Shown: positions 17,229 to 26,564 of the stretch, piece by piece
How the letters are laid out: the number at the start of each line of letters is the position of its first letter
Position numbering within the stretch: the stretch's first letter is position 1
Assembly: GCA_963702495.1 (NCBI GenBank)
Contig: CAVPDA010000012.1
Coordinates: 1-64,000 of the forward strand
DNA length: 64,000 nt
Reading direction: 5' to 3'
Origin: CAVPDA01 sp963702495
GTDB taxonomy: Bacteria > Pseudomonadota > Gammaproteobacteria > Burkholderiales > Rhodocyclaceae
Program-made: the position numbers and the translations under genes
The notes under the pieces: model-generated
What the model was told of the DNA's origin: nothing
Seen by the model: the letters and a program-made list of their open reading frames with translations, nothing else
The model's database searches: none

Positions 17229-19296
17229 TCAGGCCGCGGAGCGCGCCCGCCACACCTGCCAGCGGTTCTTGCCGCTCGTCTTGGCGCGATACATGGCCTG
17301 GTCGCCATGCTCCAACAGTTCGCGCCCGTCGCGCCCGTGCACAGGATAAAGGGCGATGCCGACGCTGGCGGTGAGGCGCGCGCGCTCACCGGCGAATTCG
17401 AAGCGCAGGTTGGTGATCTTGCTCAGGATGCGGCGCGCCAATCCCACCATCTCCTCTTCCGAACTGTCGGTGGCGAGCAGCGCGAACTCGTCGCCGCCGA
17501 TGCGGAAGAACATCTCGTTGCGCCGCACCGTCGCCCCCACCTCCTCGGCAAGCTTGATCAGAACGGTGTCGCCGGCCTGGTGTCCGAAGTGGTCATTGAT
17601 CGGCTTGAAGCCGTCCAGATCGACCACCAGCAGCCCCAGCTGCACCTCGCGCCGTGCCGCATCCGCGAGCATGCGCTCCAGCTCCTCCTGGAAGCGGCGC
17701 CGGTTGTACAGATTGGTCAGGGGATCGCGTTCCGCCAACTGGATGAGGCGGTCGGCGATGCGCTTCTGATCGGTGATGTCCTCGTAGATCCAGACGCGGC
17801 CGATGAACTCGCCCGCCGCCTCGCCCGGCACCAGGGTGAACACGTCGCGCAGCACGCGCCCGTCGGTGAGGGCGAACTCGTGCGGAGCGCTGGTTTCCGT
17901 CTGCCCCAGCACTGCGGCGACGTGCTGCCGATAGGCGGCGTCGGCGGCGCGCAGGGGCGCCGTGCGCTCCAGCAGCGTCTCCTCGCGCACGCCGGTGAGA
18001 CTGGCGCGCTCCGCCACGCCCCAGATGCGGTACAGCGCCTTGTTGCAGAACAGCACCCGCCGATTGCGATCGCTGAACATGACCCCGACCTCCATCACGT
18101 CCAGCAAGGCCCCGAGGCGCGCCCGTTCCTCGTTGGCGCGGACGAGGTAGAACTCCCTCTGGTCCTGGGCCCGGCGCAGCTCGGCCACGGTCTCGAGCAG
18201 GCGCATTTCCGCTTCCTTGCGCGCCTGAATGTCGTCCAGCGACACGCGCAATCCGAGGTAGCGTCCCTTGGCATCGTGGATGCCGTGCCAACTCACCGCC
18301 ACCCACACCAGGTTGCCGTCCTTGCGCTGCAGGCGCAGTTCGAGGTTGTCGCCGGGGGTGCCGGCGAGCGCCTTGCGGCCCTCCCCTTCGGCGTAGGCCC
18401 GGTCCTTCTGGTACACCAGCATCTCGATCAGGTTGCCGGCAAGCACGCACTCCAGCGGCGAGTATCCGGTGACGCGCTCGATCGAGCGATTGATCCAGAC
18501 CAGCCGCCCCTGCGGATTGAACCAGGCCTCCACGTGGTAGGCACACTCGGCCACGGCGTAGAAGCGTGCTTCCCGACCCGCCAGCGCCGCGAAGCGCTCG
18601 TCGATTTCCCGCGCCGCCTCGTTGGCGGTGCGGCACAGATCGGCGATCTCCGCCGCCCCGCGCGCCGGCAGCTTGGGCGGCCGCTCGCCCCGTGCCAGGG
18701 CCGCGAGCATGCCGCCGACGCGGTGCAGGCGCCGCGTGACGCCGAACACCGCCGCCATCGTCATCGCCATGCCGAGCAGGATGACGGCGACCGTGACCAC
18801 GATGCCGCTCTGAATCGCCTGCCCGCGCGCGGCATCCACGTGCTCCAGGGAGACACCGTAGCGGACGAAGCCGGCGCTCTCCGGGCCCTGCCCGAGCCTC
18901 GCCGCGCCATGGAAAACGGCGCCTTCGGCCAGCGCCTGCGCCATGTCGCCCGACACCGGAGGTAGCGCTATTGCGCCATCGCGGCCGACGCTGGCCAGGG
19001 TACGCCGCCCGCCATCCTGCAGCGCCAGATAGGACAGCCCGAGTTCGACACGCAGGCGCTGCAGGGCCGGCACGGCATCCTGCCAGGTGCCCGCCGCGGC
19101 ATGCGGCGCCAGGCTCGCCGGCAGCGCGACCCCGAGATGCCGCGCCTGCTGCTGCGCCTGCGCCAGCAGGGCCTGCTCCGTGCTGCGCATGGCCACCCAT
19201 GTCAGCAGGGCGCCGAGCAGCGCCGGCAGCAGACCGGTCGAACAGGGCGAAGCGCGCAAACAGCGATCGCGGCGGCCGCACCGTTGGCATGGGCAT
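17229..19296 (-). CDS. Membrane diguanylate cyclase with PAS and GGDEF domains (5' frameshift)
   Basis: The C-terminus is a GGDEF domain with an intact RIGGDEFALL active site, predicted to make cyclic di-GMP. The residues just upstream read RRNE where the inhibitory I-site would need RxxD, so product inhibition may be lost. Before it come two PAS-type sensor regions (around GYSPLECVLAGN and NRRVLFCNKALYRIWG). An extracytoplasmic segment is flanked by hydrophobic helices (one near GLLPALLGALLTWVA, one near GIVVTVAVILLGMAM). The true N-terminus MPTVRPPRSLFARFALF lies in a different frame from the rest. Removing one G near 19239 would join them as LFTGLLPALL. It starts 13 bp after argA ends. Confidence 0.8.
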
Positions 19297-19309
19297 TCTT
19301 CTCGCCGAT

Positions 19310-20653
19310 CTACAGCGGTTTCATCAGAATTTTGGAGCGGCGCTGCAGGTTGTACAGATCGCGCTTCTGCTTCGGCAGGGCATCGAGCCCGACTTCCCCG
19401 AAGCCGCGCTCGATGAACCAGTGCGCGGTGCGGGTGGTCAGCACGAACAGGCGTTTCAGCTTGGCGGCGCGAGCCCGCGTCTCGATGTGGCGCAGCAGTT
19501 CCTCGCCATGTCCGGCCTGGCGCCGGTCGGGCCTGACCGCCAGGCATGCCAGCTCGGCCGCCTTCTCCGATTTGAAGGGATAGAGCGCCGCGCAGCCGAT
19601 GATGACGCCGTCGTGTTCGAGCACGGAGAAGCGGCCGATTTCCATCTCCAGCAGCTCACGCCCGCGCCGCACCAGGGTGCCGTCGGCTTCGAGCGGCTCG
19701 ATCAGGGCGAGGATGGCGCCGACTTCCTCGATGGTCGCTTCGCGCAGCCGCGCCACCACCTCGCGCGTGATGATGGTGCCGACCCCTTCGTGGGTGAAGA
19801 ACTCCAGCAGCAGGCCGCCGTCGATGTCGCGGTCGATGAGATGGGCGCGCCGCACGCCGCTGCGCGCGGCGCGGATGCAGCACGGCAGGAACAGCCCGAG
19901 ATCCTCGGTGAGCCGTTCCGGCTTCTCCAGCAGCACCTCGGCCTGATCGGCGGTGACGGATTCCACCAGTCTTCCCCTGGCATCGGTGACGCCGGGCGCA
20001 TCGCACAGAAAGATGAGCTTTTCCGCCTGCAGGGCGATCGCTACCTTCTCGGCCACCTCCTCCATGCTCAGATTGAAGATCTCGCCCGAAGGCGAAGTGC
20101 CGACCGGCGAGATCAGCACCACGTTCTCCTGCTCCAGATCGGCCTTGATCTCCTCCGCAATCACCTTGCGCACGGCGCCGGTGAACTGGAAATCGACGCC
20201 ATCGACGACGCCCACCGGCATGGCGGTGATGAAATTGCCGCCGGTGACGCGCATGTAGGCGCCGGCCATCGGCGTGTTGGGCAGGCCCTGGGACAGCAGC
20301 GCTTCGATTTCGAGGCGCGTGACGCCCATGGCGCTCTTCACGCACTCCAGCGCCTGGGCATCGGTCACGCGCAGGCCGCGATGGAAGCGCGGCTTCACGC
20401 CGCGCCGCTCCAGTTCGGCGTCGATCTGCGGACGCGCGCCATGCACCAGCACCAGACGGATGCCGAGCGCGGCAAGCAGGTTGCAGTCCTGGGCCAGCGC
20501 CTGGGCGAGGTTGCCCATCGCCACCTCGCCGCCGAAGCCGATGACGAAGGTGCGCCCGCCGAAGGCGTGCACGTAGGGCGCCGCGGCCCGCACCCAGTTG
20601 ACGAAGCGGCGCGTCGATTCGTTCTTGCTGGCGATTTGCCTGTCGTTGTTCAC
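19310..20653 (-). CDS. argA: N-acetylglutamate synthase ArgA
   Basis: ArgA acetylates glutamate with acetyl-CoA as the first step of arginine synthesis. The 447-residue product has an amino-acid-kinase-like domain (about residues 20-290; FGGEVAM, LVHGARPQID) and a C-terminal GNAT domain with the acetyl-CoA loop RRQAGHGEE. I chose a GTG start before NNDRQIASKNESTRRF because the family begins there. The upstream in-frame extension overlaps the polyphosphate phosphotransferase gene, which ends 38 bp ahead. Confidence 0.94.
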   Translation of the reverse strand: MNNDRQIASKNESTRRFVNWVRAAAPYVHAFGGRTFVIGFGGEVAMGNLAQALAQDCNLLAALGIRLVLVHGARPQIDAELERRGVKPRFHRGLRVTDAQALECVKSAMGVTRLEIEALLSQGLPNTPMAGAYMRVTGGNFITAMPVGVVDGVDFQFTGAVRKVIAEEIKADLEQENVVLISPVGTSPSGEIFNLSMEEVAEKVAIALQAEKLIFLCDAPGVTDARGRLVESVTADQAEVLLEKPERLTEDLGLFLPCCIRAARSGVRRAHLIDRDIDGGLLLEFFTHEGVGTIITREVVARLREATIEEVGAILALIEPLEADGTLVRRGRELLEMEIGRFSVLEHDGVIIGCAALYPFKSEKAAELACLAVRPDRRQAGHGEELLRHIETRARAAKLKRLFVLTTRTAHWFIERGFGEVGLDALPKQKRDLYNLQRRSKILMKPL

Positions 20654-20691
20654 GTCGTTCCCGATGGCGCTCCGCACGCGCGGCAGTCCGG

Positions 20692-22176
20692 TCAGCCGAT
20701 CGACTCCTCGATGCGCTGGCACAGCGTGCGCAGCACTTTGATGCGGGCGTAATACTTGTTGTCGGCCTCGACCAGCGTCCACGGAGCGATTTCGGTGCTG
20801 GTGCGGTCGATCATATCGCAGACCGCATGCTCGTAGTCCAGCCATCTGCGGCGGTTGCGCCAGTCCTCCTTGGTGATCTTGAAGCGCTTGAAACGCGTCT
20901 TCTCGCGCTCCTCGAAGCGCTTCAACTGCTCCTCCGGGCTGATCGCCATCCAGAACTTCGCCAGCACCACGCCGTGCCGCACCAGCTGGTCCTCGAAGTC
21001 ATTGATCTCGGCATAGGCGCGCATCCAGTCCCCCTCGGCGCAGAGGCCTTCGACGCGCTCGACCAGCACGCGGCCGTACCACGAGCGATCGAACACGGTG
21101 ACGCGGCCGAAGCGCGGCACCTGGCGCCAGAAGCGCCACAGATAGGGCTGCGCCAGTTCCTCCTGGGTCGGAGCAGCGATCGGAATGATGCGGTAGTGGC
21201 GCGCATCGAGGGCGCCGGCGACGCGGCGGATGGCGCCGCCCTTGCCCGCGGCGTCCATGCCCTCGAACACCACGAGCACGGAACGGCGGCTGAACTTCGG
21301 GTGACGCGCCAGCATCGCCAGCCGACCCTGGCATTTCTCGATCTGCTTGTCGTAGTCCTTTTCCGAATACCTCTGCCGCAGCACCAGCGAGTTGAGCAGG
21401 TCGCGCTGATCGGTGGACGGCGGCAGGGGCGCGGCGTTCACCCGCGGCGCCCAGCCCTTCTTCTCCAGCATCAGGCGCTTGCGCATCGCAGTCAGGAGGA
21501 TCTTGCCGGCGGTGAGGTAGCGGTAGCGCGCGTCGGTGCCCTCGATCACGATCCAGGGCGCATGGGCGGAGCTGGTGTGGCGCAGCACATGCTCGGAAAC
21601 CCTGCGGTAGCGCTCATACAGCTTGAACTGGTGCCACTCGGCCTGCGTCACGCGCCAGCGCGTATCGGCATCCTTTTCCAGGTTCTTCAGGCGCTTGCGC
21701 TGCGCCTCCCGGGACAGATGGAACCAGAACTTGACGATGAGCAGCCCTTCCTGCGACAGCATTTCCTCGAAGCGGCTGATCTCCTCGATGCGCTGGTCGA
21801 GCTGCGCATTGCTGCATTCCTTGCGCACGTGGCGCACGATCGGTTCCGTGTACCAGTTGCCGAACAGGATGCCGACCTTGCCCTTGGGCGGCAGGGCGCG
21901 CCAGAAGCGCCACATGAAGGGGCGCTCGCGCTCCTCGTCGGTGGATTCGCCGAAGGCATAGGTGAGAATGTGGCGCGGGTCCATCCAGGCGTTGAGCAGG
22001 TTGACCGTCTCCCCCTTGCCCGCGCCCTCCACGCCATTGACCAGGATCAGCACCGAGAATTTGTTGAGCTGGCCGATATCGTACTGGGCGTCCAGCAGGT
22101 CGGCGCGCAGCCGGGGCGCGATGCGGTCATAGCGCGCCTTGTCGATTTTGTGGCCCAGTTCGGCGGATTCGAACAT
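20692..22176 (-). CDS. pap: Polyphosphate:AMP phosphotransferase (two-domain PPK2)
   Basis: This PPK2-family enzyme uses polyphosphate to phosphorylate AMP to ADP. The 494-residue product has two fused PPK2 domains. The first has a Walker A-like GVEGAGKGE near residue 48, and the second has GMDAAGKGG near residue 308 with the family's DRSWYGR lid/Walker B region. Two-domain PPK2 enzymes are known as class II PAPs. A catalytically competent second domain with an altered first one is typical and is consistent with the weaker first-domain motifs. It suggests polyphosphate use as an energy reserve. Confidence 0.93.
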   Translation of the reverse strand: MFESAELGHKIDKARYDRIAPRLRADLLDAQYDIGQLNKFSVLILVNGVEGAGKGETVNLLNAWMDPRHILTYAFGESTDEERERPFMWRFWRALPPKGKVGILFGNWYTEPIVRHVRKECSNAQLDQRIEEISRFEEMLSQEGLLIVKFWFHLSREAQRKRLKNLEKDADTRWRVTQAEWHQFKLYERYRRVSEHVLRHTSSAHAPWIVIEGTDARYRYLTAGKILLTAMRKRLMLEKKGWAPRVNAAPLPPSTDQRDLLNSLVLRQRYSEKDYDKQIEKCQGRLAMLARHPKFSRRSVLVVFEGMDAAGKGGAIRRVAGALDARHYRIIPIAAPTQEELAQPYLWRFWRQVPRFGRVTVFDRSWYGRVLVERVEGLCAEGDWMRAYAEINDFEDQLVRHGVVLAKFWMAISPEEQLKRFEEREKTRFKRFKITKEDWRNRRRWLDYEHAVCDMIDRTSTEIAPWTLVEADNKYYARIKVLRTLCQRIEESIG

Positions 22177-22331
22177 GACACCCCCTTTTTCTACGGATTA
22201 TCGCGGACCGCGACAGGACGCCTCGCCCCGGCAAGAGGGGAAGGACGATGCCCAGATCGGGCTCCGTACCTGGCGCTGCGCTTTCCCGGCGCGCGCGCCG
22301 CAGCCGGCTTCACCGCCGCGCGCCCTCGTCT

Positions 22332-23060
22332 TCAGAAATCCCCCCAACGCGCCAGAATGGCGGCAATGGCAGCCAGGCCGGCAGTCTCGGTGCGCAGGAT
22401 ACGCGGCCCCAGAGCCACCGGCAGGAATCCCGCCGCCTGCGCCGCCGCGGCCTCGTTGCCGCTCAACCCGCCTTCCGGGCCGATCAGCAGCAGCACCTCG
22501 CGGCCGGCAAGATCCAGGGTGCTCACGCGCTGCCCCGCCGCCGGGTCGAAGGTCAGCCTGACCGCAGCCGACGATGCCTGGGCCGCGAGAAAGTCAGGCA
22601 GCCGCGCCAGTTCCGCCACCGGCGGCACCCGGTTGCGGCCGCACTGCTCGCAGGCGGCGACCGCCACCTGGCGCAGATGTTCGACGCGCTTGGCGGCGCG
22701 TTCTGCAGTCAGCCGCACCACCGCGCGCTCCGTCGCCAGCGGCGCGATCGCGGCGACGCCGAGCTCGACCGCCTTCTGCACCACCCAGTCCATCTTCTCG
22801 TTGGCCACCAGCGCCTGGGCGAGGGTGATGCGCAGCGGCGCCTCCCGTTCCACCGCGTCGTGGCGCACCAGCACCACCCGCACCTCGCGCCCCAGCGCCG
22901 TGATGCGCCCGGCGTGCTCGCCGCCGCGCCCGTCGAACAGCACGACGTCGTCGCCGATGGCAAGCCGCAGCACGCGTCCGGCGTGATGGGCGGCCTGGTT
23001 CGGCAAGGCGACGACCTGCCCGGCGGCAAGCGGCTCGGGGCAGAAGAGGCGGGGCGGCAT
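22332..23060 (-). CDS. rsmE: 16S rRNA (uracil-1498-N3)-methyltransferase RsmE
   Basis: RsmE methylates U1498 of 16S rRNA using S-adenosylmethionine. The 242-residue SPOUT-class protein has a PUA-like N-terminal region (HHAGRVLRL), the KMDWVVQKAVELGV helix, and the trefoil-knot motif IGPEGGLSGNE followed by LGPRILRTETA. It is divergent from the next gene, and a shared AT-rich -10 sequence lies only 7-12 bp before its start, so the transcript may be leaderless. The 155 bp between this stop and the polyphosphate phosphotransferase start hold nothing recognisable. Confidence 0.96.
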   Translation of the reverse strand: MPPRLFCPEPLAAGQVVALPNQAAHHAGRVLRLAIGDDVVLFDGRGGEHAGRITALGREVRVVLVRHDAVEREAPLRITLAQALVANEKMDWVVQKAVELGVAAIAPLATERAVVRLTAERAAKRVEHLRQVAVAACEQCGRNRVPPVAELARLPDFLAAQASSAAVRLTFDPAAGQRVSTLDLAGREVLLLIGPEGGLSGNEAAAAQAAGFLPVALGPRILRTETAGLAAIAAILARWGDF

Positions 23061-23066
23061 CGTGCT

Positions 23067-23072
23067 ATTATA
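23067..23072 (-). promoter_or_regulatory. Candidate -10 element (TATAAT) for rsmE
   Basis: On the minus strand TATAAT lies seven bases before the rsmE ATG, so a start site 6-7 bases downstream would fall on or next to the start codon. The overlapping plus-strand TATTAT could serve the divergent thioredoxin-fold gene. No convincing -35 was found. Confidence 0.35.
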
Positions 23073-23107
23073 GGGCTGGCCAATAGTCTGTCTGCATTGT
23101 CCCGATC

Positions 23108-23662
23108 ATGGTCAGTCTAAACACCCCCATCTGCGACTTCGGCTGGAAAGCCGTCGATTTCGACCTGCCCGGCACCGACGGCAAGCGCCACAGCCTGGCT
23201 TCGGCGCGCGGCCCCAACGGCCTGCTGGTGATGTTCCTCTGCAACCATTGCCCCTACGTCAAGGCCGTGATCCAGCGCATCATCCGCGACGCGAAGGAAC
23301 TCGGGCAGCACGGCATCGGCTGCATCGCCATCATGTCGAACGACCCGGCCGACTATCCGGAGGATTCCTGGGACAACATGGTGCGCATCGCGCGCGAGCT
23401 CGACTTCCCCTTCCCTTACGTGCTGGACGCCACGCAGCAGGTGGCGAAGGCCTACGGGGCGGTGTGCACGCCCGATTTCTTCGGCTTCAACGACAAGCTC
23501 GAACTGCAGTACCGCGGACGGCTCGACGCCTCGAAGAAGGAAACCGCGCCCGCCGACGCGCGCCGCGACCTGTTCGAAGCCATGGTGCAGGTTGCCCGCA
23601 CCGGCCACGGGCCGCGCGAGCAGATTCCCAGCATGGGCTGCTCCATCAAGTGGAAGGCGTAG
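23108..23662 (+). CDS. Thioredoxin-fold (AhpC/TSA family) protein
   Basis: The 184-residue cytosolic protein belongs to the AhpC/TSA-Redoxin family. A CNHC motif at residues 45-48 sits in the active-site position after the strand GLLVMFL, followed by PYVKAVIQRI. The family's exact substrate is undefined; a thiol peroxidase or disulfide reductase role is likely. No signal peptide is present. Its 3' end overlaps the likely GTG start of the next gene by 13 bases. Confidence 0.88.
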   Translation: MVSLNTPICDFGWKAVDFDLPGTDGKRHSLASARGPNGLLVMFLCNHCPYVKAVIQRIIRDAKELGQHGIGCIAIMSNDPADYPEDSWDNMVRIARELDFPFPYVLDATQQVAKAYGAVCTPDFFGFNDKLELQYRGRLDASKKETAPADARRDLFEAMVQVARTGHGPREQIPSMGCSIKWKA

Positions 23663-24471
23663 CCCCCGCAGCGCCGCAGCTCTCGCCGCGCCTGGCGGCG
23701 CTGGTGTCCACGGTGCGCGAGGTGGCGCAGGCGGTGATCATGCCGCGCTACCTGTCGGCGGTGCGCAGCCGCAAGGCGGACGGCAGCTTCCTCACCGAAG
23801 TCAACCTCAAGGCGCAGCAGGCGCTCACCCGCAGCCTCACCCGCATCATCAAGTGCCCGGTGCTGGGCGAGGAGATGAGCGGCGAGGATCAGCTCGAACT
23901 TTGGGCGCAGGGCAGCGACGGCCTGTGGTGCATCGACCCGATCGACGGCACCACCAACTTCGCCAACGGCATTCCGGTGTTCGCCGTGAGCGCCGCCTAT
24001 CTCGTCGGCGGACGCTCCGAACTGGGGGTCGTCTATAACCCGGCGGTGGACGAAGCCTTCTACGCCGAGCGCGGAAAGGGCGGATATCTCAACGGCACCC
24101 AGCTTCCCTTGCGCCCCGTCCCCTCCGCCCTGCGCGACTGCGTGGCCGGAGTGGATTTCAAGCGCCTGCCCAAGGCCCTGGGCGACCGCCTCGCCCTCGC
24201 CCCGCCGTATCACTCCCACCGCAATTTCGGCTGCAGCGCGATCGAGTGGTGTTACGTCGCCGCAGGACGCTTCGACGTCTATCTGCACGGCGGGCAGATG
24301 CTGTGGGACTACGTCGCCGGCCGCCTGATCCTGGAAGAGGCGGGCGGGCGCATGGGCTCGCTGTCGCACGACGACTTCGACCGCGACAACATCTGGAAAC
24401 GCTCCGTCGTCGCCGCCGCCTCGCCGGAGCTGTTCGAGCAGTGGCGCGACTGGATACGCGGCCACCGCTGA
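23650..24471 (+). CDS. Inositol monophosphatase-family phosphatase
   Basis: A Mg-dependent phosphatase of about 273 residues. Metal-site motifs are GEEMSGED, IDPIDGTTNFANG and the C-terminal WDYVAGRLILEEAGG. Members act on inositol phosphates, histidinol phosphate or related sugar phosphates, and the substrate cannot be told from sequence. No hisN context exists here. I placed the start at the GTG at 23650, overlapping the previous stop region by 13 bases. A later GTG (for example 23713) would also keep the domain intact. Confidence 0.85.
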   Translation: MEGVAPAAPQLSPRLAALVSTVREVAQAVIMPRYLSAVRSRKADGSFLTEVNLKAQQALTRSLTRIIKCPVLGEEMSGEDQLELWAQGSDGLWCIDPIDGTTNFANGIPVFAVSAAYLVGGRSELGVVYNPAVDEAFYAERGKGGYLNGTQLPLRPVPSALRDCVAGVDFKRLPKALGDRLALAPPYHSHRNFGCSAIEWCYVAAGRFDVYLHGGQMLWDYVAGRLILEEAGGRMGSLSHDDFDRDNIWKRSVVAAASPELFEQWRDWIRGHR

Positions 24472-24490
24472 ACCTTCCGGCCGAGGCATC

Positions 24491-25972
24491 GTGCCGAGCA
24501 CCCTGGCCGACTACGACGACCTCCCCTACGACAGCGTCCCGCTGCCGCAGACGCACCCCAACTATCTCGCCGCCCTGGCGCACCTCGCGGGCTTCGCCGC
24601 GCCCGACCCCGCCGCCGCCCGGATCCTGGAAATCGGCTGCGCGGAGGGCGGGAATCTGCTGCCGATCGCCTTCTACTGGCCGCAGACGCAATGCACGGGG
24701 ATCGAGCTTTCGCGCCTTCAGGCCGCGTCCGGACAGGCACTGATCGCAGCATCCGGCGCAGCCAACTGCCGCATCCTGCACGCGGACCTGTCGGCGGTAG
24801 CTGCCGACTTCGGCGAGTTCGACTACATCATCGCCCACGGCGTCTATTCCTGGGTGCCGCCGGCGGTGCAGGAGGCCCTGCTCGCCCTTTGCGCGAGGCA
24901 CCTCGCGGCAGACGGCGTCGCCTACATCAGTTTCAATGTCCTGCCGGGCTGGGGTTCGCGCCAGGCCCTGCGCGCCGAGCTGCTGCGCCGCGTGCCAGGG
25001 CATGACTCGCCGCCGGCTCGGGTCGCCGCCGCGCGGCGCGTCCTGGCGGAACTCGCGGCGGACTTCGGCGGCGGCCCGCTGCGCGGCTTCCCGGACCTGG
25101 AGCAGGAGATCGCTTTCCTCCGGCGCGCCTCGCCCGCCTATCTGTTTCACGAATACCTCGCCACGCACAATGCCCCCGAGACCTTTGCGCGCTTCCGCGA
25201 GCGCGCCGCGCGCCACGGACTGGCCTGCCTGGGCGACGCCGGCCCCGGCCTGTGCGACCGCGCCTGGCAGGACCAGCCATCCTCGGAAGAGGAGTTCGAC
25301 GCGGCCCGCGGCACCCGCTTCCGCCGCGCTCTGCTGGTACATGCCGCGGCGCCGCGCCGCGGACGCGGTGTCGTCGACGATCTCGCCTTTCACGCGGACC
25401 TCGGCAGCGACGAAGAGATCGACCTCGGCTCCGCCCTGCCCCAGACATTCTTCGATGCGCGCGGTGTCCGCCTGCCGGCCCGGCAGCCGCGCGTCAAGGC
25501 CGCTTTGCTGGTGCTGGGCACGATCTTTCCGGACAGCATCGAATGGGCGGCGCTGGACGCCGCCGCCGACGACCTGCTGCACCGTTACGGCGACGGTCGC
25601 AGCAGCGCCGACGCGCCGGCCGCGGCAGCGGAGTGGCGGGAGCTGCTCGCCGCCCACGCCGTGTGGCCGGGCGCGGCAGCGCGCACCTTCGCCCGCGACA
25701 TCGGCGAGCGGCCGCGCGCCAACCGTCTGGCGCGGGCGCTGGCTGCCGGCGCCATGGCGGTGACCGGTGCGCGCCACCTCGCCCTCGACCTGGACCGGGC
25801 CGGGCGCGATCTCCTGCTCGATCTCGACGGAAGCCACGACCGCAGCAGCCTGGTGTCGCGCATGCGGCAGCGCCTGGGCCGGCAGGCGGTCGCGGTCGAA
25901 CCCGCAACGGTCGAGGATGCCGTCGACCGCTTTCTCGCGCTGTTCGCGCGCAACGGCCTGCTGGAACGCTGA
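24491..25972 (+). CDS. Class I methyltransferase with methyltransferase regulatory domain
   Basis: The 493-residue product has an N-terminal SAM-binding domain (motif I ILEIGCAEGGNLLPIA near residues 45-60, DYIIAHGVYSWVP). A 'methyltransferase regulatory domain' region follows at about 210-300 (YLFHEYLATHNAP), then a long C-terminal region ending in a PKMT-like winged segment. Proteins of this type occur near O-antigen or protein lysine methylation genes, but the substrate is unknown. The start is GTG, placed where the conserved YDxLPYDSxPLPQTHP stretch begins. The coding GC is very high, like its neighbours. Confidence 0.85.
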   Translation: MPSTLADYDDLPYDSVPLPQTHPNYLAALAHLAGFAAPDPAAARILEIGCAEGGNLLPIAFYWPQTQCTGIELSRLQAASGQALIAASGAANCRILHADLSAVAADFGEFDYIIAHGVYSWVPPAVQEALLALCARHLAADGVAYISFNVLPGWGSRQALRAELLRRVPGHDSPPARVAAARRVLAELAADFGGGPLRGFPDLEQEIAFLRRASPAYLFHEYLATHNAPETFARFRERAARHGLACLGDAGPGLCDRAWQDQPSSEEEFDAARGTRFRRALLVHAAAPRRGRGVVDDLAFHADLGSDEEIDLGSALPQTFFDARGVRLPARQPRVKAALLVLGTIFPDSIEWAALDAAADDLLHRYGDGRSSADAPAAAAEWRELLAAHAVWPGAAARTFARDIGERPRANRLARALAAGAMAVTGARHLALDLDRAGRDLLLDLDGSHDRSSLVSRMRQRLGRQAVAVEPATVEDAVDRFLALFARNGLLER

Positions 25973-25977
25973 AGCGC

Positions 25978-26077
25978 GGCGGGCATGGCCCGCCCTGCGA
26001 GCCGGAGGACGCTCCATGTCGGGTGGGCCGTGCCCGCAAGAGACAGGAGCTGCATCGCAGGGCGGGCCGCGCCCGCC
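25978..26077. repeat. Cluster of three GC-rich palindromes after the methyltransferase gene
   Basis: GGCGGGC-ATG-GCCCGCC (25978-25994), an imperfect GTGGGC-GCCCGC dyad (about 26022-26037) and GGCGGGC-CGC-GCCCGCC (26061-26077) follow the stop codon within 105 bp. They are related in sequence and look like a small REP-type cluster; the first could act as a transcript-end hairpin. No T-tract follows. Confidence 0.5.
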
Positions 26078-26147
26078 GTCCCACGTTGCAGCGGACGCCG
26101 CCGGGGAAACTCGCGATGCAAGACACCATCCCCGCTCGACCGGCCGT

Positions 26148-26564
26148 TCAGTCCGGTGCGCGCCGTTTCAGATCCAGCACCGTCCCGCTCCCCGCCGGCG
26201 CAGAGCGGGCGGCCATCTGCTCCAGGGCGCGCAGGAATTCCCCCTGCAGCCGCCGCATCGTGGCTTCGGCATGGGCGCCGTAATACACGGCCTCGTAGGC
26301 CACGGGATCGTCCAGCGCGGCACGCTCTCCGGGGGTGAAGTTCTGCCACGAGATCTCGATGTCGGGCCGCGCCTCGGAATGCAGAAAGTTGAATTCGCCG
26401 GATTCGACGATGGCGAGGTATTGCATGCTGCGGATGGGAACGAACACGAACGCGTCTGCCGCGCGGGCGAGCAGGATGCGCGTCAGGTTGTAAGTGCGGG
26501 CCGGCATGGCGCGGCGCTCGCGCGCAAGTTCGGGACCGCGGTGGAAGGTCTCACGAACGCGCAT
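26148..26564 (-). CDS. Conserved-looking unknown protein overlapping the cbbR 3' end
   Basis: I do not recognise this 138-residue protein. It is soluble, with no signal or membrane segment. Visible features are ARTYNLTRILLARAADAF, a hydrophobic strand PIRSMQYLAIVESGEF, an acidic/aromatic centre (DIEISWQNFTPGERAALDDP) and a helical C-terminus (AEATMRRLQGEFLRALEQM). The start at 26564 overlaps the end of cbbR by 14 bases, implying translational coupling. A second ATG at about 26507 before PARTYNL is an alternative. Codon use matches coding DNA. Because of its position, a role linked to carbon fixation control is conceivable, but that is inference. Confidence 0.65.
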   Translation of the reverse strand: MRVRETFHRGPELARERRAMPARTYNLTRILLARAADAFVFVPIRSMQYLAIVESGEFNFLHSEARPDIEISWQNFTPGERAALDDPVAYEAVYYGAHAEATMRRLQGEFLRALEQMAARSAPAGSGTVLDLKRRAPD

